Source: Streptomyces goshikiensis (GTDB lineage Bacteria > Actinomycetota > Actinomycetes > Streptomycetales > Streptomycetaceae). From it: a stretch of 64,000 nt of DNA. The stretch is from NCBI RefSeq assembly GCF_014650555.1, contig NZ_BMVE01000002.1, positions 496,001-560,000 on the forward strand, written 5' to 3'. The position numbers and the translations under genes were made by a program. How positions within the stretch are numbered: position 1 is the stretch's first letter; each line of letters starts with the position of its first letter. The notes under the pieces are model-generated. The model was not told the DNA's origin. It saw only the letters and a program-made list of their open reading frames with translations, and ran no database searches. Positions 18,020 through 26,122 of this stretch are shown piece after piece.

Positions 18020-18597
18020 CCGCCACGGACCGGCGCCGGCGCCGCCGCCGGGCGAGCGCCGCCCCGGCGACCCTGCTGGCGGGCTTCCTGCTCGCCGGGT
18101 GCGCGGACGCCACCGGCATCCCCGGCACCGACGTGTTCGAGGTCGGGGACCCCGCGCGGATCAAGGGCGAGGGCGGCACCATGCTGCTCTACCTCGTCGA
18201 CCGGGAGGGGCGGCTGACCCCCGTCCTGCGCCCCGGTCCGTTCCCGGCCGATCCCGGCTCCGGCACCGCCCCGGCCTCCAAGGCGCCCCTCTACGACACC
18301 CCGGCCGGGTTCGCGCTGAGGGCGCTCCTGCGGGGGCCGACCGGCGCGGAGCTCGCCGCCTCGCTCCACACCGAACTGCCCCTGGCCTTCGCCCCGGTGC
18401 GCGACCCCGAGCGCAAGGACGGCCTCCTGACCGTCACGCTGCCCTTCCCGGTGACGGCGCTCAGCGAGGCCGCCCGCGGCCAGATCGTCTGCACCGTCGC
18501 GCACGCCGAACCGCTCGACGTGGACGCCCGGGTCGTCCTCGCGGGCCAGAGCAACAGCATCGTGCCCGCGCAGGAGTGCCCGGTCCCCGCCAGCTGA
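18016..18597 (+). CDS. GerMN-like lipoprotein of the two-component operon
   Basis: This 193-residue protein starts with seven arginines, a hydrophobic helix and lipobox LAGC (Cys29), so it should be a membrane-anchored lipoprotein, perhaps exported via Tat. The mature part has the shape of a GerMN/sporulation-type domain: YLVDREGRLTPVLRP, ALRALLRGPT and GLLTVTLPF. Translationally coupled to the kinase gene, it may tune the kinase from outside the membrane, as the CseA lipoprotein does for the CseB-CseC system; that analogy is an inference. Confidence 0.82.
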   Translation: MTATDRRRRRRRASAAPATLLAGFLLAGCADATGIPGTDVFEVGDPARIKGEGGTMLLYLVDREGRLTPVLRPGPFPADPGSGTAPASKAPLYDTPAGFALRALLRGPTGAELAASLHTELPLAFAPVRDPERKDGLLTVTLPFPVTALSEAARGQIVCTVAHAEPLDVDARVVLAGQSNSIVPAQECPVPAS

Positions 18598-18639
18598 CAC
18601 GCTCTTGTGCGGCGCCGCCCCACCCGACACGGTGGACCC

Positions 18640-19878
18640 GTGGACGTCTTCGACCCCCGGATCTACGCCGCCGGCATCCCCTACGACACCTACCGGCTGC
18701 TGCGCGAGCGGCACCCCGTCACCTGGCAGGAGGAGCCGGAGGTCCTCGGCTGGCCCGCCGGGCCCGGCTTCTGGGCCGTCACCCGGCACGCCGACGTCGT
18801 CCGGGTGCTGCGCGACCACACCACGTACTCCTCCTGGCTCGGCGCCACCCAGATCCGCGACCCCGACCCGGCAGACCTGCCCTTCCTGCGCCGCACCATG
18901 CTCAACCAGGACCCCCCGGGCCACGGGCGGCTGCGCCGGCTGATCTCCCGCGCCTTCACCCCGGCCCGCGTGGACGCCTTCGCCGGCCGGGTGCGCGAGC
19001 GGGCCCGTACGCTCCTCGCCGACGCCCGCGCCAAGGCCGAGGACGGCGCGACCGACCTGGTCGCCGCCGTCACCGACGAGTACGCGCTGCTCAACCTGAC
19101 CGACCTGCTGGGCGTCCCGGCCGCCGACCGGCGCCTGCTGCTGGAGTGGACCGTACGGGTCATCGGCTACCAGGACCCCGAGGACGCGCCCGCGCCCCCG
19201 CTCGGCCCCGACGGCACACCGCTGAACCCGCGCTCCCCGGCGCTGCTGGGCGAGATGTTCTCGTACGCCCGGGAACTGGCCGCCCACAAGCGCAACCACC
19301 CCGGCGACGACGTGATGACCGCCCTCGCCGAGGCCGGACTGGACCCGGCCGAGCTGGAGATGTTCTTCTTCCTGCTCACCGTCGCGGGCAACGACACCGT
19401 ACGCGGCGCCGCCCCGGGCGGTCTGCTCGCGCTGGCCCGGGACCCGGACGCCTACCGGCTGCTCGCCGGGGGCCGGGCGGCGATGCACACGGCCGTGGAC
19501 GAACTCCTGCGCGTCCACCCGCCGGTGCTGAGCTTCCGCCGTACCGCCGCCGTCGACACCGAACTCGCCGGGCAGCCGGTCCGCGCCGGGGACAAGGTGG
19601 TGGTCTTCCACGCCTCCGCCAACCACGACGAGCGCGTCTTCACCGACCCCGGCCGCCTCGACCTGCGCCGCACGCCCAACCCGCACGTCTCCTTCGGCGA
19701 CGGCCCGCACGTCTGCCTCGGGGCCCACTTCGCCCGGCTCCAGCTGCGCGTGCTCTACGAGGAGTGGCGCTCGGCCATGCCCGCCCCCGAACTCGCGGGA
19801 CGGCCCAGGCGGTTGGTGTCGAACTTCATCAACGGGATCACGCGGCTGCCGCTACGGGTGTCCGGGCCTGCCGGGTGA
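18640..19878 (+). CDS. Cytochrome P450
   Basis: The product has 412 residues if it starts at GTG 18640; a GTG at 18607 would add eleven. The oxygen-activating I-helix motif is AGNDT, the K-helix ExxR is in ELLRVHPP, and the haem-binding loop is SFGDGPHVCLG with Cys359. MLNQDPPGHGRLRRLISRAF resembles the CYP124/125/142 clade, which hydroxylates sterols or methyl-branched lipids, but I cannot assign the substrate. No ferredoxin or reductase gene lies beside it. Its 3' end overlaps the convergent gene by 41 bases. Confidence 0.92.
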   Translation: MDVFDPRIYAAGIPYDTYRLLRERHPVTWQEEPEVLGWPAGPGFWAVTRHADVVRVLRDHTTYSSWLGATQIRDPDPADLPFLRRTMLNQDPPGHGRLRRLISRAFTPARVDAFAGRVRERARTLLADARAKAEDGATDLVAAVTDEYALLNLTDLLGVPAADRRLLLEWTVRVIGYQDPEDAPAPPLGPDGTPLNPRSPALLGEMFSYARELAAHKRNHPGDDVMTALAEAGLDPAELEMFFFLLTVAGNDTVRGAAPGGLLALARDPDAYRLLAGGRAAMHTAVDELLRVHPPVLSFRRTAAVDTELAGQPVRAGDKVVVFHASANHDERVFTDPGRLDLRRTPNPHVSFGDGPHVCLGAHFARLQLRVLYEEWRSAMPAPELAGRPRRLVSNFINGITRLPLRVSGPAG

Positions 19879-20563
19879 CGTCCGCCAGCAGGTCGACCAC
19901 GTCCGGGCCGTAGGCGTCGGAGTTGTTCACCTTCAGCACCACGCAGAAGGAGCCCTTGCCGTAGCGGCGCGCCAACTCCTCGTGGTGGCGCGCCAGATAG
20001 CGGGCGCCCGCCTGGTTGCTGATCGCGGTCTGCCCCGAGATCAGGAACACCGGCCGGGTCCCGGGCGCCGTCGTCAGCCGGGCCAGCAGCACGTGGTCCA
20101 CCTGGCCCTTCTGCCAGCGGTACGCCTCGCCGCCGACCTGGATCGACCCCCGGTCCCGGCCGGCCTCGGTGGTCAGGTCGACACGGACCCCCGGCAGCAT
20201 CGAGGCCAGGTGGGCGGCCGTCCGCGCGTTGGACGCCGGCCCGCCGACGCAGAACTCGGCGCGCTCGCCGAAGCCCTGGCGGACCCCGTCGTGCGAGACG
20301 ATCTGCAGGTTCGCCCCGCAGTCCTTGATCAGGGCCGATATCTCCAGCAGCGCGAACGCGTCGTTGCGGTGCACCGACCCCTCCGTGCCGCCCATCTGCC
20401 GGTTGACCACGAACAGGCAGTCCGAACCGGTCGGCAGTCCGAAGAACGCCTGCTTGCGGCGGAGCGTACGGCGCCACAGGAAGGTCCGGGCGAACCAGCC
20501 GAACCCGCCGCTGATGGCGGTGGCCACCACCCCGAGCACGATGTTGCGCACGTCGTCGTTCAT
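19838..20563 (-). CDS. Membrane-anchored protein of unknown function with GGPxSN motif
   Basis: I do not recognise a named domain in this 241-residue protein. An N-terminal helix (residues 4-24) anchors it, followed by a basic patch (WRRTLRRK), so the rest should be cytoplasmic. The soluble domain alternates strands and helices: DCLFVVNRQMGG, NDAFALLEISALIKD, FCVGGPASNARTAAHL, PVFLISGQTAISNQAGARYL and FCVVLKVNNSDAYG. The glycine-rich turn GGPASN and the late GQTAISNQAG look like nucleotide- or ligand-binding loops. TACCAT seven bases before the ATG suggests a leaderless message. Confidence 0.75.
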   Translation of the reverse strand: MNDDVRNIVLGVVATAISGGFGWFARTFLWRRTLRRKQAFFGLPTGSDCLFVVNRQMGGTEGSVHRNDAFALLEISALIKDCGANLQIVSHDGVRQGFGERAEFCVGGPASNARTAAHLASMLPGVRVDLTTEAGRDRGSIQVGGEAYRWQKGQVDHVLLARLTTAPGTRPVFLISGQTAISNQAGARYLARHHEELARRYGKGSFCVVLKVNNSDAYGPDVVDLLADVTRQARTPVAAAA

Positions 20564-20665
20564 GCGGCGGATGGTAGTCGTCCCCGTGTGCTCCTGACGT
20601 GGGGGGTGCGGTGAAGTTACAGTGCGGGACCTGGCTCTGACCGGCCGTCGACTGGGAGGTTCGGG

Positions 20666-22465
20666 ATGCGTCGTCCCGCCGTACGTCCATTAGCGCTCGT
20701 CGCCCTCGCGGGAGCGCTCGTCTCCACCGGGGCCGCCGCCCCGCCCACCACCGCCGCCGCGCCGCCCAAGGTGCCCGTCGCCGCCGGGTACGGCGGGGCC
20801 GTCGCCAGCGTCGACGCCGACGCCTCGGCCGTGGGCATCGCCGTCCTGCGCTCCGGCGGCAACGCCGTGGACGCGGCCGTCGCCACCGCCGCGGCCCTCG
20901 GGGTCACCGAGCCCTACTCGGCGGGCGTCGGCGGGGGCGGCTACCTCGTCTACTACGACGCCAAGTCCCGCCGGGTGCACACCATCGACGGGCGCGAGAC
21001 CGCCCCGGCCTCGGCCACCGCCACCCTGTTCCAGGAGAACGGCGTCCCCATCCCCTTCGAGGAGGGCCAGACCAGCGGCCGCTCCGTCGGCGTCCCCGGC
21101 ACCCCCGCCACCTGGACCAGCGCGCTCGACGCCTGGGGCAGCCGGCCGCTGCGCCAACTGCTCAAGCCCGCCGAGGAACTGGCGCGCGACGGGTTCACCG
21201 TGGACGCCACCTTCCGGTCCCAGACCGAGCTCAACCAGGCCCGCTTCAAGGACTTCCCGGACACCGCGAAGCTGTTCCTGCCCGGCGGGGCCCTGCCGGT
21301 GGTGGGTTCCACCTTCAAGAACCCCGACCTGGCCGCCACGTACGCCGAACTCGGCCGCAAGGGCACCGGCGCGCTCTACCGGGGCCCGATCGCCGAGGAC
21401 ATCGTCCGCGCCGTCCGCACGCCCCCGGTGGACCCGGCCGCTTCGCGCAAGGTCCGCTCCGGGGACCTGACCACCCGCGACCTGCGCGCGTACGAGACCA
21501 AGCGGCAGGCCCCGACGCAGGTGAGCTACCGCGGCCTGGACGTCTACAGCATGGCGCCCTCGTCCTCCGGCGGCACCACCGTCGGGGAGGCGCTGAACAT
21601 CCTGGAGGGCACCGACCTCGGCTCGCTCTCCGAGGCGCAGTACCTGCACCGCTTCATCGAGGCCTCGCGGATCTCCTTCGCCGACCGCGGCCGCTGGGTC
21701 GGGGACCCGGCCGCCGTGGACGTGCCGACCCGGCAGCTGCTCTCCCAGCGGTACGCCGACTCGCGCGCCTGCCTCATCTCGCCCGACCGGGCGCTGACCA
21801 GCCCGCTGGCCCCCGGAGACCCGCGCCGGCCGCAGCCCTGCGCCACCACCGGCCGGGCCGCCCCGACCACGTACGAGGGGGAGAACACCACCCACCTGAC
21901 GGTCGCCGACCGCTGGGGCAACGTGGTCTCCTACACCCTGACCATCGAGTCCACCGGCGGCAGCGCGATCACCGTGCCGGGGCGCGGTTTCCTGCTGAAC
22001 AACGAGCTGACCGACTTCTCCTTCGCGCCGGCCGCCCCCGGGGTCCCGGACCCGAACCTGCCCGGTCCCGGCAAGCGGCCGCGCTCGTCCATGTCCCCGA
22101 CGATCGTGCTGGACGACGGGCGTCCGGTGCTCGCGGTGGGCTCCCCGGGCGGCGCCACCATCATCACCACCGTGCTCCAGACCCTGATCGGGCACCTGGA
22201 CCGGGGGCTGCCGCTCGTCGACGCCATCGCGGCGCCGCGCGCCAGCCAGCGCAACCAGACCACCACCGAGCTGGAGCCGGGCCTGTGGAACAGCCCGGTC
22301 CGGGCCGAGCTGGAGGCGCTCGGTCAGGGCTTCCGGCAGAACCCGGAGATCGGCGCCGCGACCGGCGTCCAGCGGCTGCCGGACGGCCGCTGGCTGGCCG
22401 CGGCGGAGACCAGCCGGCGGGGCGGCGGCTCCGCGATGGTGGTCCGCCCGTACGGCAGGCCGTAG
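20666..22465 (+). CDS. ggt: Secreted gamma-glutamyltransferase
   Basis: The 599-residue protoenzyme has a Sec signal peptide (about 1-32). The autocleavage site is at Thr408 in NTTHLTVAD, where the large and small subunits separate and the threonine becomes the nucleophile; SSMSPTIVLDDG and GSPGGATIITTVLQ complete the small-subunit signature. It should cleave gamma-glutamyl bonds of glutathione and similar compounds outside the cell. Codon 9 is TTA (20690-20692), read in Streptomyces only by the bldA tRNA, so production may depend on developmental stage. It converges on the map gene with a three-base gap. Confidence 0.93.
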   Translation: MRRPAVRPLALVALAGALVSTGAAAPPTTAAAPPKVPVAAGYGGAVASVDADASAVGIAVLRSGGNAVDAAVATAAALGVTEPYSAGVGGGGYLVYYDAKSRRVHTIDGRETAPASATATLFQENGVPIPFEEGQTSGRSVGVPGTPATWTSALDAWGSRPLRQLLKPAEELARDGFTVDATFRSQTELNQARFKDFPDTAKLFLPGGALPVVGSTFKNPDLAATYAELGRKGTGALYRGPIAEDIVRAVRTPPVDPAASRKVRSGDLTTRDLRAYETKRQAPTQVSYRGLDVYSMAPSSSGGTTVGEALNILEGTDLGSLSEAQYLHRFIEASRISFADRGRWVGDPAAVDVPTRQLLSQRYADSRACLISPDRALTSPLAPGDPRRPQPCATTGRAAPTTYEGENTTHLTVADRWGNVVSYTLTIESTGGSAITVPGRGFLLNNELTDFSFAPAAPGVPDPNLPGPGKRPRSSMSPTIVLDDGRPVLAVGSPGGATIITTVLQTLIGHLDRGLPLVDAIAAPRASQRNQTTTELEPGLWNSPVRAELEALGQGFRQNPEIGAATGVQRLPDGRWLAAAETSRRGGGSAMVVRPYGRP

Positions 22466-22468
22466 GGC

Positions 22469-23236
22469 TCAGAGGGCGGTCAGGATCCTCGGGCCGTCGG
22501 CGGTGATCGCCACCGTGTGCTCCGCGTGCGCGGCGCGGCTGCCGTCGACGGTGCGCAGGGTCCAGCCGTCCTCGTCGCACCGGTAGTCGTCCGTACCGCC
22601 CGCGATCACCATCGGCTCGATCGCGAGGACCATGCCGGGGCGCAGCTTCATGCCGCGCCCCGGCGGGCCCTCGTTGGGCACGCCCGGGTCCTCGTGCATG
22701 CTGCGGCCGATGCCGTGGCCGCCGAAGCCGTCCGGAATGCCGTAGCCGGCGGCGCGGCAGAGCGTGCCCACGGCGTGGGCGATGTCCCCGATCCGGTTGC
22801 CGGGCACGGCGGCGGCGATGCCGGCCGCGAGGGCCGCCTCCGCGGTCTCGATGAGCCGCAGGTCGGCGGGGCGGGCCCGGCCGACGGTGAAGCTGACGGC
22901 CGCGTCACCGACCCAGCCGTTCAGCTTGGCCCCGAAGTCGGCGCTGACGAGGTCGCCGTCGCGCAGCCGGTAGGGGCCCGGGACGCCGTGCACGATCGCG
23001 TCGTTGACGGAGACGCAGAGGACGGCGGGGAAGGGCACGGGCGCGAACTGCGGCCGGTACCCGAGGAAGGGCGAGGTCGCGCCGGCCTCGCGGAGCACCG
23101 CGTGGGCCGCCTCGTCCAGCTCCTGGAGGGAGGTGCCGACCCGGGCGGCCTCCCGGACCGCCGCCAGGGCGTGGGCCACCACCCGGCCGGGGGCGCGCAT
23201 CTCGTCGATTGCCTGATCGGTCTTGAGTTTCACCAT
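22469..23236 (-). CDS. map: Type I methionine aminopeptidase
   Basis: The 255-residue enzyme removes the N-terminal methionine of nascent proteins. The metal ligands are visible: two Asp in ADFGAKLNGWVGD, His in GHGIGRSMHED, and two Glu in LAIEPM and HAEHTV; a conserved substrate His lies in DAIVHGVPG. It lacks the N-terminal zinc-finger extension of some actinobacterial forms. Streptomyces normally carry more than one map gene, so this may be the regulated copy. A TATAGT -10-like element ends seven bases before the ATG, within a palindromic operator shared with the divergent XRE gene. Confidence 0.93.
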   Translation of the reverse strand: MVKLKTDQAIDEMRAPGRVVAHALAAVREAARVGTSLQELDEAAHAVLREAGATSPFLGYRPQFAPVPFPAVLCVSVNDAIVHGVPGPYRLRDGDLVSADFGAKLNGWVGDAAVSFTVGRARPADLRLIETAEAALAAGIAAAVPGNRIGDIAHAVGTLCRAAGYGIPDGFGGHGIGRSMHEDPGVPNEGPPGRGMKLRPGMVLAIEPMVIAGGTDDYRCDEDGWTLRTVDGSRAAHAEHTVAITADGPRILTAL

Positions 23237-23237
23237 G

Positions 23238-23279
23238 CCAATAACTATACCGGTATAACTTTAACGGGATAGTTATTGG
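23238..23279. promoter_or_regulatory. Palindromic operator between map and the XRE regulator gene
   Basis: The arms CCAATAACTAT (23238-23248) and ATAGTTATTGG (23269-23279) are perfect 11-base inverted repeats, 31 bases (about three helical turns) apart. Between them lies a perfect 12-base palindrome, TATACCGGTATA (23246-23257). The related half-sites AACTATACCG and GGTATAACTT suggest repeated binding by a small dimeric regulator, most likely the adjacent XRE protein. The site covers the probable -10 region of map and lies just upstream of the XRE gene's TAGGGT box. Confidence 0.75.
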
Positions 23280-23299
23280 GGGTGGGGTAGGGTGGGCAC

Positions 23300-23551
23300 A
23301 TGGTCCGTACCCCTCTCACCCCCGAAGAGCGCGAGCGCGGCGAGCGGCTCGGCGCGCTGCTGCGCGAGGCGCGTGCCGGCCGCAGCATGGTCGAGGTCGC
23401 GGCGAGCGCCGGGCTGTCCGCCGAGACGCTGCGCAAGATCGAGACGGGTCGCGCGCCCACCCCCGCCTTCTTCACCGTCGCCGCCCTCGCGGAGGCGCTC
23501 AACCTCTCGCTCGACGACGTGATGCGGCGCTGCGCCTTCGTGCCGGTCTGA
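23300..23551 (+). CDS. Small XRE-family transcriptional regulator
   Basis: The 83-residue protein is essentially a single helix-turn-helix: RSMVEVAASAGLSAETLRKIETG is the HTH core, followed by PTPAFFTVAALAEALNLSLDDV. It has no sensor domain. TAGGGT lies six bases before the ATG, so the message is probably leaderless. Its divergent arrangement with map around a large palindrome points to autoregulation and control of the aminopeptidase gene. Confidence 0.9.
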   Translation: MVRTPLTPEERERGERLGALLREARAGRSMVEVAASAGLSAETLRKIETGRAPTPAFFTVAALAEALNLSLDDVMRRCAFVPV

Positions 23552-23598
23552 GCGGCGCCGGGGAGGCCGGGTCGTGCGGCACCCCCTAGGGTCGGGGG

Positions 23599-23979
23599 AT
23601 GACGCTTGAGGAGCTCGGCAAGGCGCGGTACGTCAGTCTCACCACCTTCCGCAAGGACGGCACGCCGGTGGCCACCCCGGTGTGGGCGGTGACGGACGGC
23701 GAGGAGCTGTACGTGTGGACGCGCAGCGATTCGTGGAAGGTGAAGCGGATCCGCAACAACGGGCGGGTCACCGTCACCGCGTGCGACGTGCGGGGGCGGG
23801 TGGTGGAGGGCGCGCCGGTGCTGGAGGGCACGGCGCGGCTGCTGGACGAGGACGGGCTGGGGCGGGTGCGCCGGCTGCTCTCCCGCAAGTACCGCTGGCA
23901 GTTCTGGTTGGTGGACGTACCCGCCGCGGTGTTCCGGCGGGGCGCCCGGCCGCACACCGGGATCGCCGTCAAGCTTTGA
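23599..23979 (+). CDS. PPOX-class F420-dependent oxidoreductase (split beta-barrel)
   Basis: The 126-residue protein belongs to the flavin/F420-binding split-barrel family: LGKARYVSLTTFRKDGTPVATPVW opens the barrel, then LYVWTRSDSWKVKRIRNNGRVTVTACDVRGR. Such proteins reduce small molecules with reduced F420 or bind flavin; the substrate is unknown. A TAGGGT box lies six bases upstream of the ATG, indicating a leaderless message. It stands alone between the XRE gene and the repeat-rich gene. Confidence 0.87.
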   Translation: MTLEELGKARYVSLTTFRKDGTPVATPVWAVTDGEELYVWTRSDSWKVKRIRNNGRVTVTACDVRGRVVEGAPVLEGTARLLDEDGLGRVRRLLSRKYRWQFWLVDVPAAVFRRGARPHTGIAVKL

Positions 23980-24024
23980 GACTCCCGTAGCCCGCCCGTA
24001 ACACGGATGCGATGCAATGCGGTC

Positions 24025-25956
24025 ATGGAGACCGCGACTTCGCTGGCGATCGCTCAACTCTCTCAGTACCTGAGGGCGTTGACGGGGAGACTGGATCCCG
24101 GAGCGGGCTGGTACGGAGAGTTCCTGCGGCGGGACCCGGCCGGGATGCGGGCCTGCCTCGACGGGACGGCGATGCCGCCGTGGGACGTCGTGGAGTCGCT
24201 GCTCGGGGACGCGGGCGCGGACGACCGGGAGGCGCGGTACGCGGCCCTGCTGCGGGCGGCCGCCGTCACCGCGTGGGACGCGCGGCCGGGCGGGGCGCAG
24301 GAGCTGCGGACCCTGCTCGCGGCGGCGGTCGCCGAGCGGGCGGCGTCCGAGGCCGCCCTGCGGGACCTCACGGCCCGCCTCGCGGCGGCGCCGGGGCCGC
24401 CGGAGGCGGAGTCCCTCGGCCGGGAGCTCGCCTGGACCCGGGACGACGCCACCAGGGCCGCTGCCCGCTGCGAAGACCTCACCCACCGCCTCAAGAAAAC
24501 CCCTTTACCGCCCCCCGTCCCCGCCTCTCCTCCAACCCCGGCCCCCACGGCCCCCGCCGGCCCCGTGCCGGGGCGCGTGGGTTCCGGCCGTCAGGGGCAC
24601 GTTGGGTCGGAATCCGGGGCGGACGACGCGTGGCCGGAGGTCGAGGTGCCGCCCCCGCCGGTGGGCGACGGGGTCGCGGCGCCGGTGGGGCGGGCCGAGG
24701 GGCGGTGGCTACGGGGTGGCCGGCGGGCCGGGGGCGCCCGGTACGCCGGGGCGGCGGCCCCGCAGACCCCGGCGTTCACCCCGCCGCCGGGCGCCGCGCC
24801 GCGGCCCCCGCGCGGCGCCCGCTTCGCCCCGCCCGAGGCCACGGCGCCGGAACCCGTCCTCCCCGCCCCGCGCGGCGCCCGCTTCGGCCCCCCGGCGCCC
24901 TCGCCCTCCCGTGTCACCCCTGACCCCCGCCCCGCGCCCCCGGCCGAAAGCGGCCCCGAGGCCGGGCGGTTCGCCCCGGACCCCCGGTCCGGCCAGGGCG
25001 GCGCACGGGCGGGGACCGGATCCCCGTCCGGGCCTTTCCCCGACCACGGCGTGCCCGTCGGGACGGCCGGGGGTCCCGGGCCGCAGGCCGCGCCGGACCT
25101 GGCCGGTTCCGGGGAGTTCACCGCTCACGGTGGCCCGGTCCAGGCGGGTTCCGGGGGCGGGGACCACGGCGTGCCCGCCGGGGCCTCCGGGGCTCAGGCC
25201 GCGCCGGGCTGGGCCGGTTCCGGGGAGTTCGCGGCGCACGGTGGGCCGGGCCAGGCGGGTTCCGGGGGCGGGGACCACGGCGTGCCCGCCGGGGCTCAGG
25301 CGGCGCCGGGCCAGGCTGGTGCCGGGGCCGCCGGGGCCGCCGGGGCCGCCGGGGCTGCCGGGGCTGCCGGGGCCGCCGGGGTCTTCGGGGCTCAGGCCGC
25401 GCCGGGGCGGGGCGGTGCCGGGGGTGTCGGTCGTGGTGGGGTTCGGGGGCTGGTGGCCGGGTTGGTGGGGTTGCGGGCGGAAGGGCGGAGCGGGGAGGCG
25501 CACGCGGTGTTGTGCGAGGCCGCCGCCGGGCCCGCCGGGTCGTTGCCCGGGCTCGCCGTCGAGCTGGGGCGGGCCGGGCTCGGGGCCGACTGGGCCACGC
25601 TGCTGTGGGAGGCGGCCTCGCTGCCGCCCGAGCGGCTCGCCGCCGCGGCCGCGGCCCTCGGTGACGCCGGCCGGCACGCCGACTGCGACGCGCTCCTGCG
25701 CCAGGGCGCCGCCCGCCCCACCGCCGACGTCGCCGACGCCGCCCAGGCCCTCGCCACCGCCGGCCGCACCCGCGAGACCGACACCCTGCTCGGCGCCTTC
25801 GTCCGCGTGCGCACCGCGGAGGAGGCCGCCGCGCTGGCCCGCCGCGCCCCGCAGTGGTTCGCCCCGCGCCTGCTGCGCGCCGCCCGCGCGGTCTCCGCCT
25901 CCCGCCACCGCGATCTCGCGCACGCCCTCCGCGCGGCCGGAATCGCCACGGCGTAA
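24025..25956 (+). CDS. Large repeat-rich protein with HTH-like N-terminus, function unknown
   Basis: The product has 643 residues from ATG 24025; ATG 24007 would add six and no ribosome binding site decides. The first 60 residues (QYLRALTGRLDPGAGWYGEF, then MPPWDVVESLLGDAG) resemble the XRE-like domain found at the start of many Streptomyces proteins. A helical, Ala-rich segment follows, then about 330 residues of Pro/Gly/Ala low-complexity repeats, and a helical C-terminus (residues 490-640). Codon 161 is TTA (24505-24507), so expression may need bldA. No membrane segment is seen. Most of the centre is probably disordered. Confidence 0.7.
   Translation: METATSLAIAQLSQYLRALTGRLDPGAGWYGEFLRRDPAGMRACLDGTAMPPWDVVESLLGDAGADDREARYAALLRAAAVTAWDARPGGAQELRTLLAAAVAERAASEAALRDLTARLAAAPGPPEAESLGRELAWTRDDATRAAARCEDLTHRLKKTPLPPPVPASPPTPAPTAPAGPVPGRVGSGRQGHVGSESGADDAWPEVEVPPPPVGDGVAAPVGRAEGRWLRGGRRAGGARYAGAAAPQTPAFTPPPGAAPRPPRGARFAPPEATAPEPVLPAPRGARFGPPAPSPSRVTPDPRPAPPAESGPEAGRFAPDPRSGQGGARAGTGSPSGPFPDHGVPVGTAGGPGPQAAPDLAGSGEFTAHGGPVQAGSGGGDHGVPAGASGAQAAPGWAGSGEFAAHGGPGQAGSGGGDHGVPAGAQAAPGQAGAGAAGAAGAAGAAGAAGAAGVFGAQAAPGRGGAGGVGRGGVRGLVAGLVGLRAEGRSGEAHAVLCEAAAGPAGSLPGLAVELGRAGLGADWATLLWEAASLPPERLAAAAAALGDAGRHADCDALLRQGAARPTADVADAAQALATAGRTRETDTLLGAFVRVRTAEEAAALARRAPQWFAPRLLRAARAVSASRHRDLAHALRAAGIATA
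25105..25378 (+). repeat. In-frame tandem repeats in the repeat-rich gene
   Basis: A unit coding for SGEFxAHGGPxQAGSGGGDH plus GVPAGA occurs twice nearly intact (starting about 25108 and 25216) with a partial upstream copy, followed by about five copies of a short GCC GGG GCC-type unit encoding AAG (about 25327-25378). The copies are almost identical at the DNA level, a sign of recent expansion. Confidence 0.8.
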
Positions 25957-26053
25957 ACCGCCCGTCTCGTGATCGCAAACGATCGCTGGGCGACGTAACG
26001 TGATCGACTACTCCAACCGCGCACGGCGCTCTTGCCCCACGGGATGACGAGGC

Positions 26054-26095
26054 CTACGTTCTACTCCCTACGCACTCCGTCTACGTGCGTAGAAC
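26054..26095. promoter_or_regulatory. Nested inverted repeats upstream of the pyrimidine-catabolic operon
   Basis: CTACGCAC (26068-26075) and GTGCGTAG (26085-26092) are perfect inverted repeats with a nine-base spacer, and GTTCTAC (26058-26064) pairs with GTAGAAC (26089-26095). CTAC recurs at 26054, 26061, 26068 and 26081, the first three exactly seven bases apart. The site ends 28 bases before the first gene of the operon, so it is likely the operator or part of the promoter. Confidence 0.5.
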
Positions 26096-26122
26096 CGGCG
26101 TTCCCGTCGCGAGGAGCAGCTC

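Noticed and set aside
15903..18597. True cseABC-sigE locus
   Set aside because: There is no ECF sigma factor gene and the lipoprotein gene follows rather than precedes the two-component genes; only a resemblance is claimed.
25327..25378. Short GC-rich repeats as a CRISPR-like array
   Set aside because: The units are in-frame codon repeats without spacers, inside a gene.
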